DNA of 64,000 bases from Branchiostoma lanceolatum (lineage: Eukaryota > Chordata > Leptocardii > Amphioxiformes > Branchiostomatidae), in contig NC_089724.1 in the NCBI RefSeq assembly GCF_035083965.1, positions 18,060,974-18,124,973 on the forward strand, given 5' to 3'. Positions within the stretch are counted from its first letter, which is position 1; every line of letters starts with the position of its first letter. This document shows positions 1-11,249 of this stretch, piece by piece. Below the pieces are notes generated by a model. That model had not been told where the DNA came from. It was given only the letters and a program-made list of their open reading frames with translations, and did not search any database. The translations under genes were made by a program, and so were the position numbers.

Positions 1-1589
1 AGTGAATGAATGAATGAGTAAGAGTGATTTAGGTAGTAAGTGAGATAGCGAGGTAGTGATGTACTTAGGTAGTGAAGGTGGGATTAAGGTAATGAGGGAG
101 GTGAATACATCGCTTGTCATATTGTTAGTTATATAGTTTTGAGCACATGGACACACAATGATGACCTGATGTTCATTTTCAATCATATTTAGAGCTGATA
201 CATTTTCAATTAAAACTTTTTATTGCAAAGCAACTATAGCGAATACAATGTATGACAAACAGGTAGAGGGGCAGGCTGGGTCCCACATGCTGCACCAGAG
301 GGATCGACACGCAGGTCCCCTTTAGTACATGACTGCCGCTCGCCCTGACCATACTCGTTTGTTTGTATCTTAACTTATAAGTGGCTGACTAATATGGCAT
401 CTCTCCAATGTACATTTCTCCAATGCACGTCTTGGCACACTCGGGCTCCTTACTCTTGTAGATAGCCTTGATGCTATTACGGGGCTCCGGCTTGTGATTT
501 ACCGAGTCATCACGTTCATCAGCTTCTGTCTTTTTTTAGATATCATTGGAACATGTCAGTAGAAAGTATATCGAGGCTCCGAGTCGTGATTGGGACAGAA
601 TATCACACACATTTGCTATCAATTGATCGTTATAGGTTGTGCTGTTTTATCCCAACTTTGACGAACGGAGATTGGTGTCTAAATACATTCATCAACTTGA
701 TTTTTGAGTGTCCGTGGTTGTGTTATCTGGTGAACATGTCACCACCATCAAACAGCCACCACCCCACATACAGCCCTTGCATGCCTCATTACACTAGACG
801 CGCGAGCTGCGACCTCGCTGCGACCTGAATTGGACTTGTGTAACCCGGCTGTAATTGGAATATCATGCACAAAAGAATGTATAACTGAAAAGACAACAAA
901 ACACACAAAGCGTAGAAGAATTCGTTTTTTTTTTGCCTACGAAATTCGTTGAGCGCTCTGTAAAATTGCTCGGTTGCAGGGAGGTCGCGCAAGGTCGCCG
1001 TCCTGGTGGAATGGGGTGCAGACGGAGCGCCGTCTATCAAACCAGTCACACATTGCAGTTGTTCTCACGAGCCCGGGTGAAATTTCGCAAGTAATTTCTA
1101 CGCGTCAGCCATGGTGCTCCTCACCAGCGACGTTCAGTCTTCCTGTTTATTTTCTCCTAGCGGATGTCTACGAACCTAGGACATGAAAACGTTTTGATTT
1201 GTTCTAGATTTAGTTTTCTACTTCTACCGTTGTCTGGATCTAGGTTGGTGAGACATGAAATTGAACACAGCTCGCGTTTTGCACAATGGTAAAAGTGATG
1301 AGAATGATTTTCTTTCGATAGAAATACGTAACTTCGTATTTCTACCGATGGAATATTTCTAAACGTGCAGTAGATGTTGTACCAGCAGGTAGCCAGCAGT
1401 CATTAGTCCGAGTGAGTGGTGCGCGTCACGTACATACCAACGTGTCGTGCAATTTGTCATGTAGATGAAGCAAGTCATAAATCATAAAATGAGCAAACCA
1501 CTTGTTGTCATATGGGCGTGTTTGCCTGGGACTCTCCCTCATTGGCTGTGGGAACCATCCACCCAACTTGGCTTCACGTCATAGGTAAG
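1..1589. other. Intergenic DNA, repeats only
   Basis: I see no credible coding exon here. The first 120 bases are a degenerate GTGA/GTAGT-rich simple repeat whose right part (gatttaggtagtaag, about 26-40) closely matches a second copy near 7050. A MITE-like inverted-repeat element lies at about 809-998. Open frames in the stretch are short and lack splice or homology support. Confidence 0.6.
809..998. mobile_element. MITE-like element, family B copy 1
   Basis: The two ends are imperfect inverted repeats (gcgacctcgctgcgacc at about 809-825 against ggtcgcgcaaggtcgc at about 983-998). The interior (about 857-970) closely matches the interior of the element at 30381-30623, sharing ggaatatcat, aaaacacacaaag and an attcRttgRgYgctYtgt block. 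No coding capacity is visible, so I infer a non-autonomous inverted-repeat transposon copy. The exact ends and any target duplication are uncertain. Confidence 0.6.
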
Positions 1590-1597
1590 TATAAATA
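1590..1597 (+). promoter_or_regulatory. TATA box of the ShK-CAP gene
   Basis: TATAAATA lies 131 bases upstream of the ATG at 1721, which predicts transcription starting near 1620. No other gene lies between, so I assign it to the secreted ShK-CAP gene. The assignment is inferred from spacing only. Confidence 0.6.
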
Positions 1598-1720
1598 CCG
1601 GACGACGCACCGCAACTTCTCCAGAAGAGCGCGCCGCTGCAAGAAGAAAGTTGAGAAGACAACCTCGAGCTCAGCAGAGAAATCTTTTGTTAACTTGTTC
1701 TGGTAAGTCAGCGAGTCAAC

Positions 1721-4700
1721 ATGAACAGTGTTGTGGTCGTAGCTGTCGTTTTGTCGGTCGGAATCGTTGTGTCAGGTAAGTTACTCCTAGATCCTGTTCT
1801 GTCACTGTTTGCGGTGTGCTCCCGACTTTTTGTGTGGCTATAACAGTTGAATACTCACCCTTGTGGATAGCAAGACGCGGCTTTTTTATAGGAGAGGTCT
1901 TGTGATACACCGCAGGTTTTACGAAACTTGCTCGGAAGACCGTAAGAAGAACTTGTACTACACGCGAACTGTAGCAGACCCCTGTTGCATTTTCAGACGG
2001 CAGATCCTCGGGGTACAGTCTAGTTATCAAACCAAAGAAATTACTTCTTCGGCTGCAAACGTAACCTTAACCAAAAACATGTTAGTACGCAACTCATAGC
2101 CTCCGTTGCAGACTCTGAAGCGGCTTTTTGGGGGGCTAAATAATACACTTTTTGCAGCCACCCCGTAACTATCAGCCATCCTGTAACCATCAGCCGTCTA
2201 GGCGGCTGATGGTTACAGGATGGCTGATAGTTACGGGGTGGCTGCAAAAAGTGTATTATTTAGCCCCCCAAAAAGCCGCTTCAGAGTCTGCAACGGAGGC
2301 TATACGCATTGTGACAGGGCCCTTAGGCATTGACCCGCTGCCGTGCGATAGGCGCGCCGACGAGATCGGAACGCCGGGCCCGGTCACATTCCTGAGGAAG
2401 TAATTTGCAGCCGAAGAAGTAATTTCTTTGGTTTGATAACTAGACTGCTCATCAACGGTGGGTCAAAGTAGAAAACAACTTCCTCCCCGCAAAATGTACT
2501 TCAACCCAAAAGATGTTACTGCGGAACTCATTCGCACTTGAATATACGCACAAGCGTGACAGGGCCCTAACTAGGGGTGAAGCCGCGCGCTGCACATTTA
2601 AAAAAAAACTTGTAGAGCATTTCTACTGTAAGTCACAGTTCAAACGGTCAGGAGTTAGGCCCGGGTGGGGTCACGCACTGAATTGAATTTCGTGCCTTTT
2701 TGAGAGTTTTTGAATTGTTTTGAACATCGTGGGAACTTGACACATAAATTTACAGGACTGTTACGGTGCGCCAGTTTGTATTTTTCGCTATTCTGTAATG
2801 ACATGGACTCTACTCGCCACTACTAAGCTCTGGCGCGTCTGATGTTGCAATGTCAAGTGATTTTCAAGTTACCTGGTTCTGATTGCTTTCCGACTATGAT
2901 TGCTTTTGCGCCAGGATAAAAACAATCGAAACCCATTAGCTATCAGAAGACTGCAAATGCGTAGCTGGAAAGAAAACGACGGAATATACGACAGAGGCAA
3001 ATAAAATCCAGCAGCTAAAAGTTCGAGTATCCATGCAGCAGCGTGGATCGAATTCATCATCGTGGCGGGCGATCCGCACCTCCGCCTCGCCGTCAGAACC
3101 GAGCCGCGCGGCGGTACCAGAATCCTCCCGTCCCCTTGCCAGAACGCGCGCCTAATGTACATCGTTAACTCACTGTCAATACCAGCCACTTTGCTGTTCT
3201 TACCCTTTCCCCCCTTTTTTATACATGTATTTTTTAAATCTATTATCGAACATTCTCAGTAGGGGAATTTGTTTTGTGACGCAGTTGGCCACCTGTGCCA
3301 GTGGCACGGGGTCTAACTTGACTTGTCCGCAGGCATCATTCTCGCAAGCCCGCCACCTTTCTAACGTGTTTATAGTCTCTGCCTGGGGCCACTGTATCAT
3401 ACAAATCTAAGGAATGGGACAGTTTTGTAGTTTCAATTAACGCTGTTTTAATCCGATAGATACTGAGAACCCCGCTATGGAGGTGGAACTGAAGGCCGAC
3501 GCAACGAAAGTAAACGACGGCATTCCCAAAAGATCCGTAAGTTCAATTTCAATGTGCTTACGTACTTTTACATCCATCCGTTATGCATATGTAGCTTGCG
3601 AGGCTGACCACCGCCTCCGCTGAAACTGCTGCCCCTCTCGTGGTTAAAAATACACATTGTGTACTTGTCCATCCAGGCTGCAGTCTGCAAGAACAACATT
3701 GGTAACTGCGCCTGTGACTACTACAAGCTGAAAGGCGCTTGTATCAGGTGGCCCCATTGGGTGGCACGTCATTGCAGAGCTGCGTGTGACCTGTGTATTC
3801 CCGGTAGGTGGCGCCTGTACAAAACTGATGTCGACCCACACAAACTTTTCAGACAAGTCAGACGTTTATGTGAAATCTCGATAGAGGACCATAATTCAAA
3901 CTGCCAATAAGGTTGATAGAGTGGGGTCTATGTGGGGATTGTGGAAGAATTAAAAATGCAATTTTGCGATCCAGGTTGGATAGGTCTGGACAACATTGTC
4001 TGATAAAGTATGATCTATGGATGGCATATGACCTTTAGACATGCTTTGAGACTCGTTGCAATTATCACGTCAGCCAACAGAGCAGACGCGTAATTAAAGG
4101 GTGTGTCTTAAATTGCGCTTGGATGATGTCCAGGGGTTGAACCAACTGATGATGACATTTCAGATCTGGGGGCACACCAAATACTCCTGGGGCACCGGCG
4201 CACTTCATCATTATCTCCATGATGAAGTGCTGCAGCAGAACTTTGATAAGTTCCTAATTTGCATAATTAATGCATAATTTGAATGATTCATCTAGGTGAA
4301 AAATAATTGGACTGTCAATAATGCAAATTGTGTAAGTCAGATAAAGGTGTTTATGACCAAGCATATATTATATACATGCGTAAGTCATTTGCATAAACAG
4401 GATAGTTCATGGAGATATGAGGTCTACGAACTCTTGTTCTAAATTGTTTTTTGCTTGTCATAGAGTATCCACAGTCTGTGATGCTATGCTAATGATAAAC
4501 CGATTTCTTTTGCGCTCATCAGGTCCCGGCGATAACACCGAGTGTAAAAACGAGTTGGGCGACACACGCTGTGAATCCTACTTGAATCGAGGCTTCATGC
4601 ACATACGTTATCGTCAGTACATGATGGCTTGCCATTGTCGCAAGGCCTGTGGACTCTGTACAGGTGGGTACGGAGTAGTTGGATTAACCGTTGTTTGTGT

Positions 4701-5791
4701 TTCATTTCCGCCTTGAGCTTAACTTTTCCATGTTGGTTTCCATCTCTCCTTCCTCCATCTGCTACTAATGTACTGTCTCTCGATTAGGAACCAGTATGGA
4801 GGTAGAGATGTAGTACACTCTTGTTATTGACATACCCGAACATCTCTCTACTCTAACACTCACAGAGGCTGAGGATGAGACGACTGACGAACCAGTTGTC
4901 AACCCCGCTGCCTTTCGCGAAGAGTGCCTGAGGACCCACAACCAGTACCGCGCCAATCACAACGCTGTTGCCCTCACCTGGGATCAGGTAAGGAGTGATC
5001 TACAAATCCTCATAAGTTTCTGAACATGTACAAGCCTTCCTCATTGGTACCCGTCGACAGAAAGGTCGATACGGCTTTAGCACACGAACAAGTTGAAAAA
5101 TATGAGTGACGAACTAAATCTACTCCGCCCCATGCGTTTTTTTTTCTGCAGAGATCCGCCGAGTATGCTGAGAGAGTCGCTACCGAGCTGAATGAGAAAA
5201 ATGATGGGAATATGGACCACACGCCCGTTCGTCAACGCACCTGGGGTGGCGTGACGTAAGTAAAGCACAACCGTTCGTTAGTGACGTCATAAATATCACA
5301 GGCTTCCCTGACGCATTCTTTTTTTTGTTTTTCTATCATGATTTGCAGCTCTTCATCGTTAATGACGACAACCACAACCACGGGCTCTTGTTGAACTTGA
5401 TTTAGAAAAAATGTACCATGGAAGGGCGCTTTTATCATGTTGGTGATCATGACATTCTGCGTTCAGTAAGGGGATACTTTATGGTATTACAGGAGAAGTA
5501 ATGTATCTTTTCCTGCCTGTTCACTTGTAGACATGGTGAGAACCTGGCGTACATGACTGGCATCACCTGCCAGTCGGGCACCGACTACTGGTACGAAGAG
5601 AGGGATAACTATGACCCATCCAACCCCGTGCGGAGCTTTCTTGATGGCGACGTCGGCCATTTTACCCAGGTAAGCTTCATCCTCGAGACTCACATCGTTC
5701 CTTGAAAGGAACGAGAGACAACAAGAATATTGATATTCTAAATCTAAGTTCGTTTAGTTCCTATTGGCCATGACAAGTGAGTGTGTTTGTA

Positions 5792-5878
<87 letters not shown>

Positions 5879-6091
5879 GTGTATGTGTGTGTGTGTGTGG
5901 GGGGGGGGGGGGGTGATTGCCCAGATGACATGTGTGAAAGTTAATATGTTGCTCTCATCCTCTTCCAGATTGTCTGGAAGAGAACCCTGACTGTTGGCTG
6001 TGGCAAGGCCGGTAATTATCTCGCCTGCATCTACGGGCCAACTGGAAACCGGCTCTCGACCGCAGAATTCATCAATAACGTCGACCCTTGA
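1721..6091 (+). CDS. Secreted ShK-ShK-CAP (SCP/PR-1) domain protein
   Basis: Eight exons close in phase to 295 aa: 1721-1775, 3460-3536, 3677-3803, 4523-4663, 4866-4987, 5152-5255, 5531-5669, 5969-6091. All junctions are GT-AG. Residues 1-18 are a hydrophobic signal peptide ([18 protein letters not shown]). Residues about 46-86 (exon 3) form a first ShK-like cysteine module with seven Cys, one more than the usual six. Exon 4 (about 88-133) encodes a second ShK module with six Cys. Exons 5-8 encode the CAP fold: [35 protein letters not shown] and YGPTGN match the family signatures, including the His and Glu of the conserved cavity. CAP proteins are secreted and often bind sterols or proteins; the molecular role here is unknown. 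Separate exons for each ShK module suggest exon shuffling. A TATA box at 1590 and an AATAAA at 6545 bracket the gene. Confidence 0.9.
2016..2447. repeat. Nested foldback structure with a 208-bp near-perfect palindrome
   Basis: Bases 2096-2303 form an inverted repeat with its centre at 2199/2200 and about one mismatch near the centre (arms about 104 bp, essentially no loop). It is enclosed by a second inverted pair: about 2016-2060 against about 2404-2447, both carrying the attacttcttcggctgcaaa / tttgcagccgaagaagtaat block. Between the inner and outer right arms is GC-rich unique sequence. A shared motif (tatacgca..gtgacagggccc) appears at 2301-2328 and 2541-2573. It sits in intron 1 of the ShK-CAP gene. 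I infer a foldback-type transposon or a hairpin-generated duplication; no transposase is present. Confidence 0.8.
5783..5913 (+). repeat. GT microsatellite ending in a poly-G tract
   Basis: About 115 bases of almost pure (GT)n run directly into about 15 consecutive G (about 5899-5913). The tract lies in the last intron of the ShK-CAP gene, about 55 bases before the acceptor of the final exon. Open frames across it are low-complexity artefacts. Confidence 0.95.
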
Positions 6092-6544
6092 CTTCATAAA
6101 AGTTAATCGAATCGAATGTTTACCAAGGTATTTCTTTAAGGCGATCTAATCAACAATATCAGAATACATTCTGTCACATACCCACCTTGGCACTGTTAGA
6201 GGAGCGTATTTTGTCATACATACATCGGAGGTCATCGGATACTTGTGTCTAAATAAGAGACCAAGAGAGCATCATGGATAGTTTCATTTTACATCATACG
6301 TACCGTTAGTGTTACTAGTAGTGGCAGGTTTTCGCATCGACGCTTTGTAATGAGTCATAGTAAGCCAACAATTGTACTCAAATATGGGCTTAGTAGAAAT
6401 TGAAGTATGTAACGTAAGGCATAGAGGTGTTTTTTGGAGTTATCCATGTATGTAGTTCATATATTACTGTGAATTATGTAAGCCGATGAATCTTTGCTGT
6501 TAAACGCCGTTCACTTCTGTAGAGGTTTCATGACTGATCGTATC

Positions 6545-6550
6545 AATAAA
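6545..6550 (+). promoter_or_regulatory. Poly(A) signal of the ShK-CAP gene
   Basis: AATAAA lies 454 bases after the stop codon at 6089-6091 and is the first canonical signal on this strand after it. Assignment is by position. Confidence 0.5.
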
Positions 6551-6570
6551 TTTTTGAATTTAAATGAGTT

Positions 6571-8778
6571 TTCAATACAAAGACATCCATCTCCTACTAA
6601 CGCTTTTTTATCAAAAAGTCATCAAACAAAAACAAAAAAACATATACATACCAATGATGATATCTTGCAATTGACCAGCCATATCAAGGCAACAATTCCA
6701 TATACCAACCCCTGAAAAAGTCATAGCTCTAATTCCAGGCTAGCTAGGAGTAGACACTAAGTGTCATCTCCATATTACTGGTTATGGGTTGTATAGAGCC
6801 ATATAAGCATTCCACACCATTATAAAGCACTTAAGCTTTTTTTAGAAATCTGTTATCTTGTACTGCTGCAAGAACTAAGACAATACAATACACGTGGTGC
6901 ACTGGGAGTTCTCACTGTGATATTTGTGTCATCGTGATTGGTGAATGATTGATAAAAAAACTTGATTTTGAATATTGATATACATGTAAGTGAGCAAGCG
7001 AGCGAGTGAGTGAGTGAGTGAGTGAATGAGTGAGTGAGTGAGTGAGTGAGGGATTTAGGTAGCAAGTTAAGTATCTTTTCTCAGAAATAGATACGTGTGT
7101 GCGGATAGAAGGTATATAAATGGAAGAGAAACCATGTACTAGGGTCAGTTAGTCTGGAGATTCAGAGTAGAGAGAAGACAGTGAGAGACATGCTCCACAG
7201 ATCAACGTCTTCAAAATGTGGAGACTCCGGTGTCTTCCTTGGGTTGAGCGTACATCTCTAACATCGCAACTATACTAGCGAACTCGTAAGAGACACCCCA
7301 TCGAAGTCGAGGGCAGAACAACTACCCACCCCCTGACATATCTATCAGATATCTTTTTCTTTCTCCATGCATCTTCATTACTGAAGTTGGCAGGTTTTTG
7401 CTTCTTCACTTTCAGTGAAATTTTATTAATAGTCTGTCAATGATTATATTTGAATATTGGCTAAGTTCATGTTTAGCCATTGGAAATCGCTGCATGTAAC
7501 TTTAGATAAAGAAGTGGTCTAGCGTGTGATCCATGTTACTGTATATGAAAGAACATCCATCCTTGTTGATGAACGTGGTTTTCAACACTCTTGAGCTGGT
7601 GTCACTCTTAATACTGTTTCTGACTTTAATCCTGTGAATAGTCTTATTTTGATTTTAAAGAGTTTTCAATTCAAAGATATTCAGATATTGATACGTTATC
7701 AAAATTCTATTCAACACAAAACACATCCATACTTAGTTTTCATACGCCGTTACCTGAACCTCTAAAGAAGTCAGAGTTGTTCTTAATTCCAAGCTTTAAG
7801 ATATTAGTAGACAATGACTGTCATCTTTATACGGTAATAAGGGGTACATGCAAATGATGGGAAGTTCATATTCGCGTAGAATTTAGGTGAAGTTGGGCAC
7901 ACGGTGCGGTTCAAAAGAGACGCTTAACGATTGAATGAATCATTGCAGCTTTTACGATTCACTAACCAGTCCTCACCTTTATACCTAAACCGCTATCATC
8001 CACGAAGTTCAAAGTTCAAACATGAGTTTGGTAGTTTACTCACGGACTGGCGTGGTTCAAAAGAGACACCTTGTGCATGGCCAACGGGCCAAGTTGAGTT
8101 CTGCATCTTATACCAGTATGGTCAAAGAGAACTGCATTTATGAACAAGTTTTGAATGAAACGATTTTTTCCACCCTGAACGTTTACAGTAGAATAGTCTG
8201 TTGTTTATGCATGTTATCATTGTTAACAGCAGCATGTGACCCTTGTCACTCGGGATCGGTGGGCCCTCTGCTACGGTTACTTTGGAAATGATGCGATAGC
8301 AAACAATTGGATTAATGTGTGACAAATGTAAACGTACTGTCCAGTAGAACAAAATATTTACATTTACCAACATTGTATGGTGCGGTGTGGTGCACCTACA
8401 CTTGGATGGGTTATCTAATTACTAGGTGGCACCCAGGCTATAGAGGAGGGGGTTAAATGAACCATAGAAATCTACAGGTGACATGTGATTAATGAACAGA
8501 AGGTTTAACTGTCACTTCCTTCAAAAGTTCCGAGAAACAATAAGTCCTTCATGGCTATATTATAACTCTTCCACGAAGAAGGGTGAATGGCATAACGTAC
8601 GTTACACCTTGCGCGCTTTGTTCGTTGGAACAATATGGCCTTTGTGGCTATGTAAACACTTCCAAGAAAAAAAGTGTACACCTGATAGGCGTCGACGAAA
8701 CAAAGTCAACGTTAGCAAGACATAAACTCGATGTAGCTGCGTAGAAGTCATTCGCATCCTGTCCACCGGTCCGTTAAC
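6571..8778. other. Intergenic DNA with diverged tandem duplication
   Basis: No supported coding exon. The stretch about 6550-6800 resembles about 7650-7850 in the same order (gagttttcaat.caaaga, then aagtcagagt.attcca, then gtagacaatg/gtcat.t), which suggests an old tandem duplication reaching back into the 3' UTR of the ShK-CAP gene. A GTGA tetranucleotide array lies at about 6985-7055, and a TATA-like element at 7112-7119 has no gene that I can attach to it. Confidence 0.5.
6985..7070 (+). repeat. GTGA tetranucleotide array
   Basis: A GTGA/GCGA array is followed by gatttaggtagcaag at about 7051-7065. The bases at 26-40 repeat that tail with one change (gatttaggtagtaag) and are also preceded by GTGA/ATGA units. 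The two sites look like copies of one repeat flanking the ShK-CAP gene. Confidence 0.75.
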
Positions 8779-11185
8779 ATGGTTCATGCAGCACCTGGTT
8801 TCCTGGTGGCCGTCGCGTGCCTTCTGGGCGCCGTGCAGCCAAGTCTGCAAACGAAGATGAAAACCCTACTGGTTTCCATGGATGGTTTTCGTTGGGACTA
8901 TTTGCAGGTTTGTAACGTTGTAAATTAATGTAACTCTGTGAGTATGCCACCTTATTGAGCCTCCGGGTGACCGGTCTGGCCAGTGAACTGCTTGTATGTC
9001 AGCAACAATAGATACATTTCGGTATATTGTTCTCTGTACGTGGCACTTTCGACATACGTTATGAAAAACGTGAGTGTAGTGCCATATCGTTCTTGTCCGT
9101 CAAAAAGCGAAGTAAAAAAATAGACATCTTTGAATCCGTGGCCAGCATGGTTAAAAAAGTTATTGTTGTATTGAAGTTAGAAAAAAAATCATCACGGCTC
9201 TGTTGGATGTTTCAGCATCAGAACGTCCTTCGCATGCGAGTTCTTTTCCGGCACAACTATATGTAACTATGCATGGGATATCATTCTTATATCTTTTGGC
9301 ATTATATGCGCTACTGAATATACGTCCCGGGACAGTGCTGTATTACACTCTTCGTCTCAGTAGTTAGGGAAGAAAAGTTTGGACAAACAGTGATACGCAC
9401 TAGTTTAAAGTAATCAAACCCGGAAAATTGTCGGACTTTTTTATTTCTTTCACCAGAAACAGTGAACATTGTTCGACCTCCCGTGCAGAAATTTAAACCG
9501 TTGAGGTCAATTAAGGCCTACTACTCAATTTTACTGACCAAAATAGTCTGTTACTCATTCTAGAGAGCTTCAACCCCCAACATGGACCAGCTGGCCCGGG
9601 AAGGCGTCCAGGCACCCTACATCTACAGCACCTTCGTCACCAAGTCGTTCCCTAACCACTTCAGCATAGTCACAGGTAAGTCTCCGTCAGGTATGTTTAC
9701 CCAATGCGGCATGACTTGTTGGGTGTGCTTTGTACACTTATCATGCTTCTGTTCTACTTTTAGTTTCCCTCATCGCATTGATCCTGGCTTGCCCAGCAAA
9801 CACAAAGTTAAAGCGTCATGCGATAGCGTGCTCAAATACAAGACGACAAAAAGGATTGATGTATGGGAATAGGTCGCCCAGAATTCTAAGGTAGGGCAAT
9901 GTAATCCCTCAAAATCGCCATTTATGCAAAAGGCCATGGGGTATTCATTTTCGCAAACGTTTGTCGCGTTTACTTTTAAATAGTTGTTACAGTTTTGTCA
10001 AGATGGCATGATAATGGCCCAGTCATTATGAGAAGCAGTGTTGCCACTTCAAGTGAAATGAACACGGGAGGAAAAAAATGTTGTGTTAAGAGTTCGAAGT
10101 TCAAGTAGGCAGCCGCACCAGGAAGCCAGTGTGCAATATTTCACACTTGATTCGTCACTTCCGAGAAAAAGCAACCAACGTCGCGGTCATTCTTCCTGTT
10201 CTCAGAAATGACGCAACTTCCAACAAACCTGGAACAATTTGTTCCGTGCTGTACCTGGTGCAAATACTGGGAAACACAAGAGGGAGGGGGGGGGGTGAGG
10301 AGTTACAAACCAGCCACCAATATGTATAACCATGCACATAGTACGAATAAGACAATCTGGACAGTGCAAAATATGATAACGTTAACTTTTGTTGATATTT
10401 GGTAACATTACTTCATAATCCATGAACTGATAACATTTTGGAATTCTTGGTACAGATGAAAAATATAGTTTTGGCCTTTATGCCATGACATTAAAAACAA
10501 ATGACTTAGGACATTTGCCCACAGGACTTGATGTACACTCCAGTGGTATACACCAGTTTATGATGATTCAATTTGCTATTGCCAGACCAAGAATATACAT
10601 TTTGAGTTTCTCACTATGGTGATGATGTACTAGCCCATTCATGGGTAGAAGTAACTTTTGGATGGTCCATTTCTGCAGTCCGTTTTTGCATGCGGATGTA
10701 CATGGAGTGAAATGCACTGTATTAGTAAGGAAATGGGGCATTCTTAGTTCTAGTATTTATATGGTCAGAACATCTGTAAACTTCAAGACTCTTCCTGGTC
10801 ACCACATGTACAAAGCAAACAGACACTCTGAACATCGGCAATATAAACGAACTTCTTCTCGGAGATGATTTCTCCCTCCTTTTCCAGGTTTATACCAAGA
10901 AAGTCATGGCATTGTGGGAAACAGTATGTACGACCCTCAACTAGACGCCTTTTTTTGGAAGGTAATGTTGTAATGTAATACATTGTCCGGCTTTTAAAGT
11001 ACAAAGAGTTACTATACTACAATTTCACAAAGGGTTTAAAAAGGAAAGATAAATGTTGTAATTGTAGAAAAATCGTCCAATGCTTTGTCTCACTTTGCAA
11101 ACTAAAAGTAAAAGTCAAAATTATAAGATAAAGATTGTTGTCCACACTCTCTCTCTCCCCTCTCTCTGTGACTCTGTGCGTTTGG

Positions 11186-11249
<64 letters not shown>

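Noticed and set aside
4199-4229. Short perfect hairpin (gcacttcatcat / atgatgaagtgc) in a ShK-CAP intron
   Set aside because: A 12-bp stem is too short for a miRNA precursor and there is no family match; kept only as a curiosity.
5781-6097. Long frames of alternating Cys-Val or His-Thr over the GT tract
   Set aside because: Translation of a dinucleotide repeat, not a gene. The same applies to the tract at 11191-11248.
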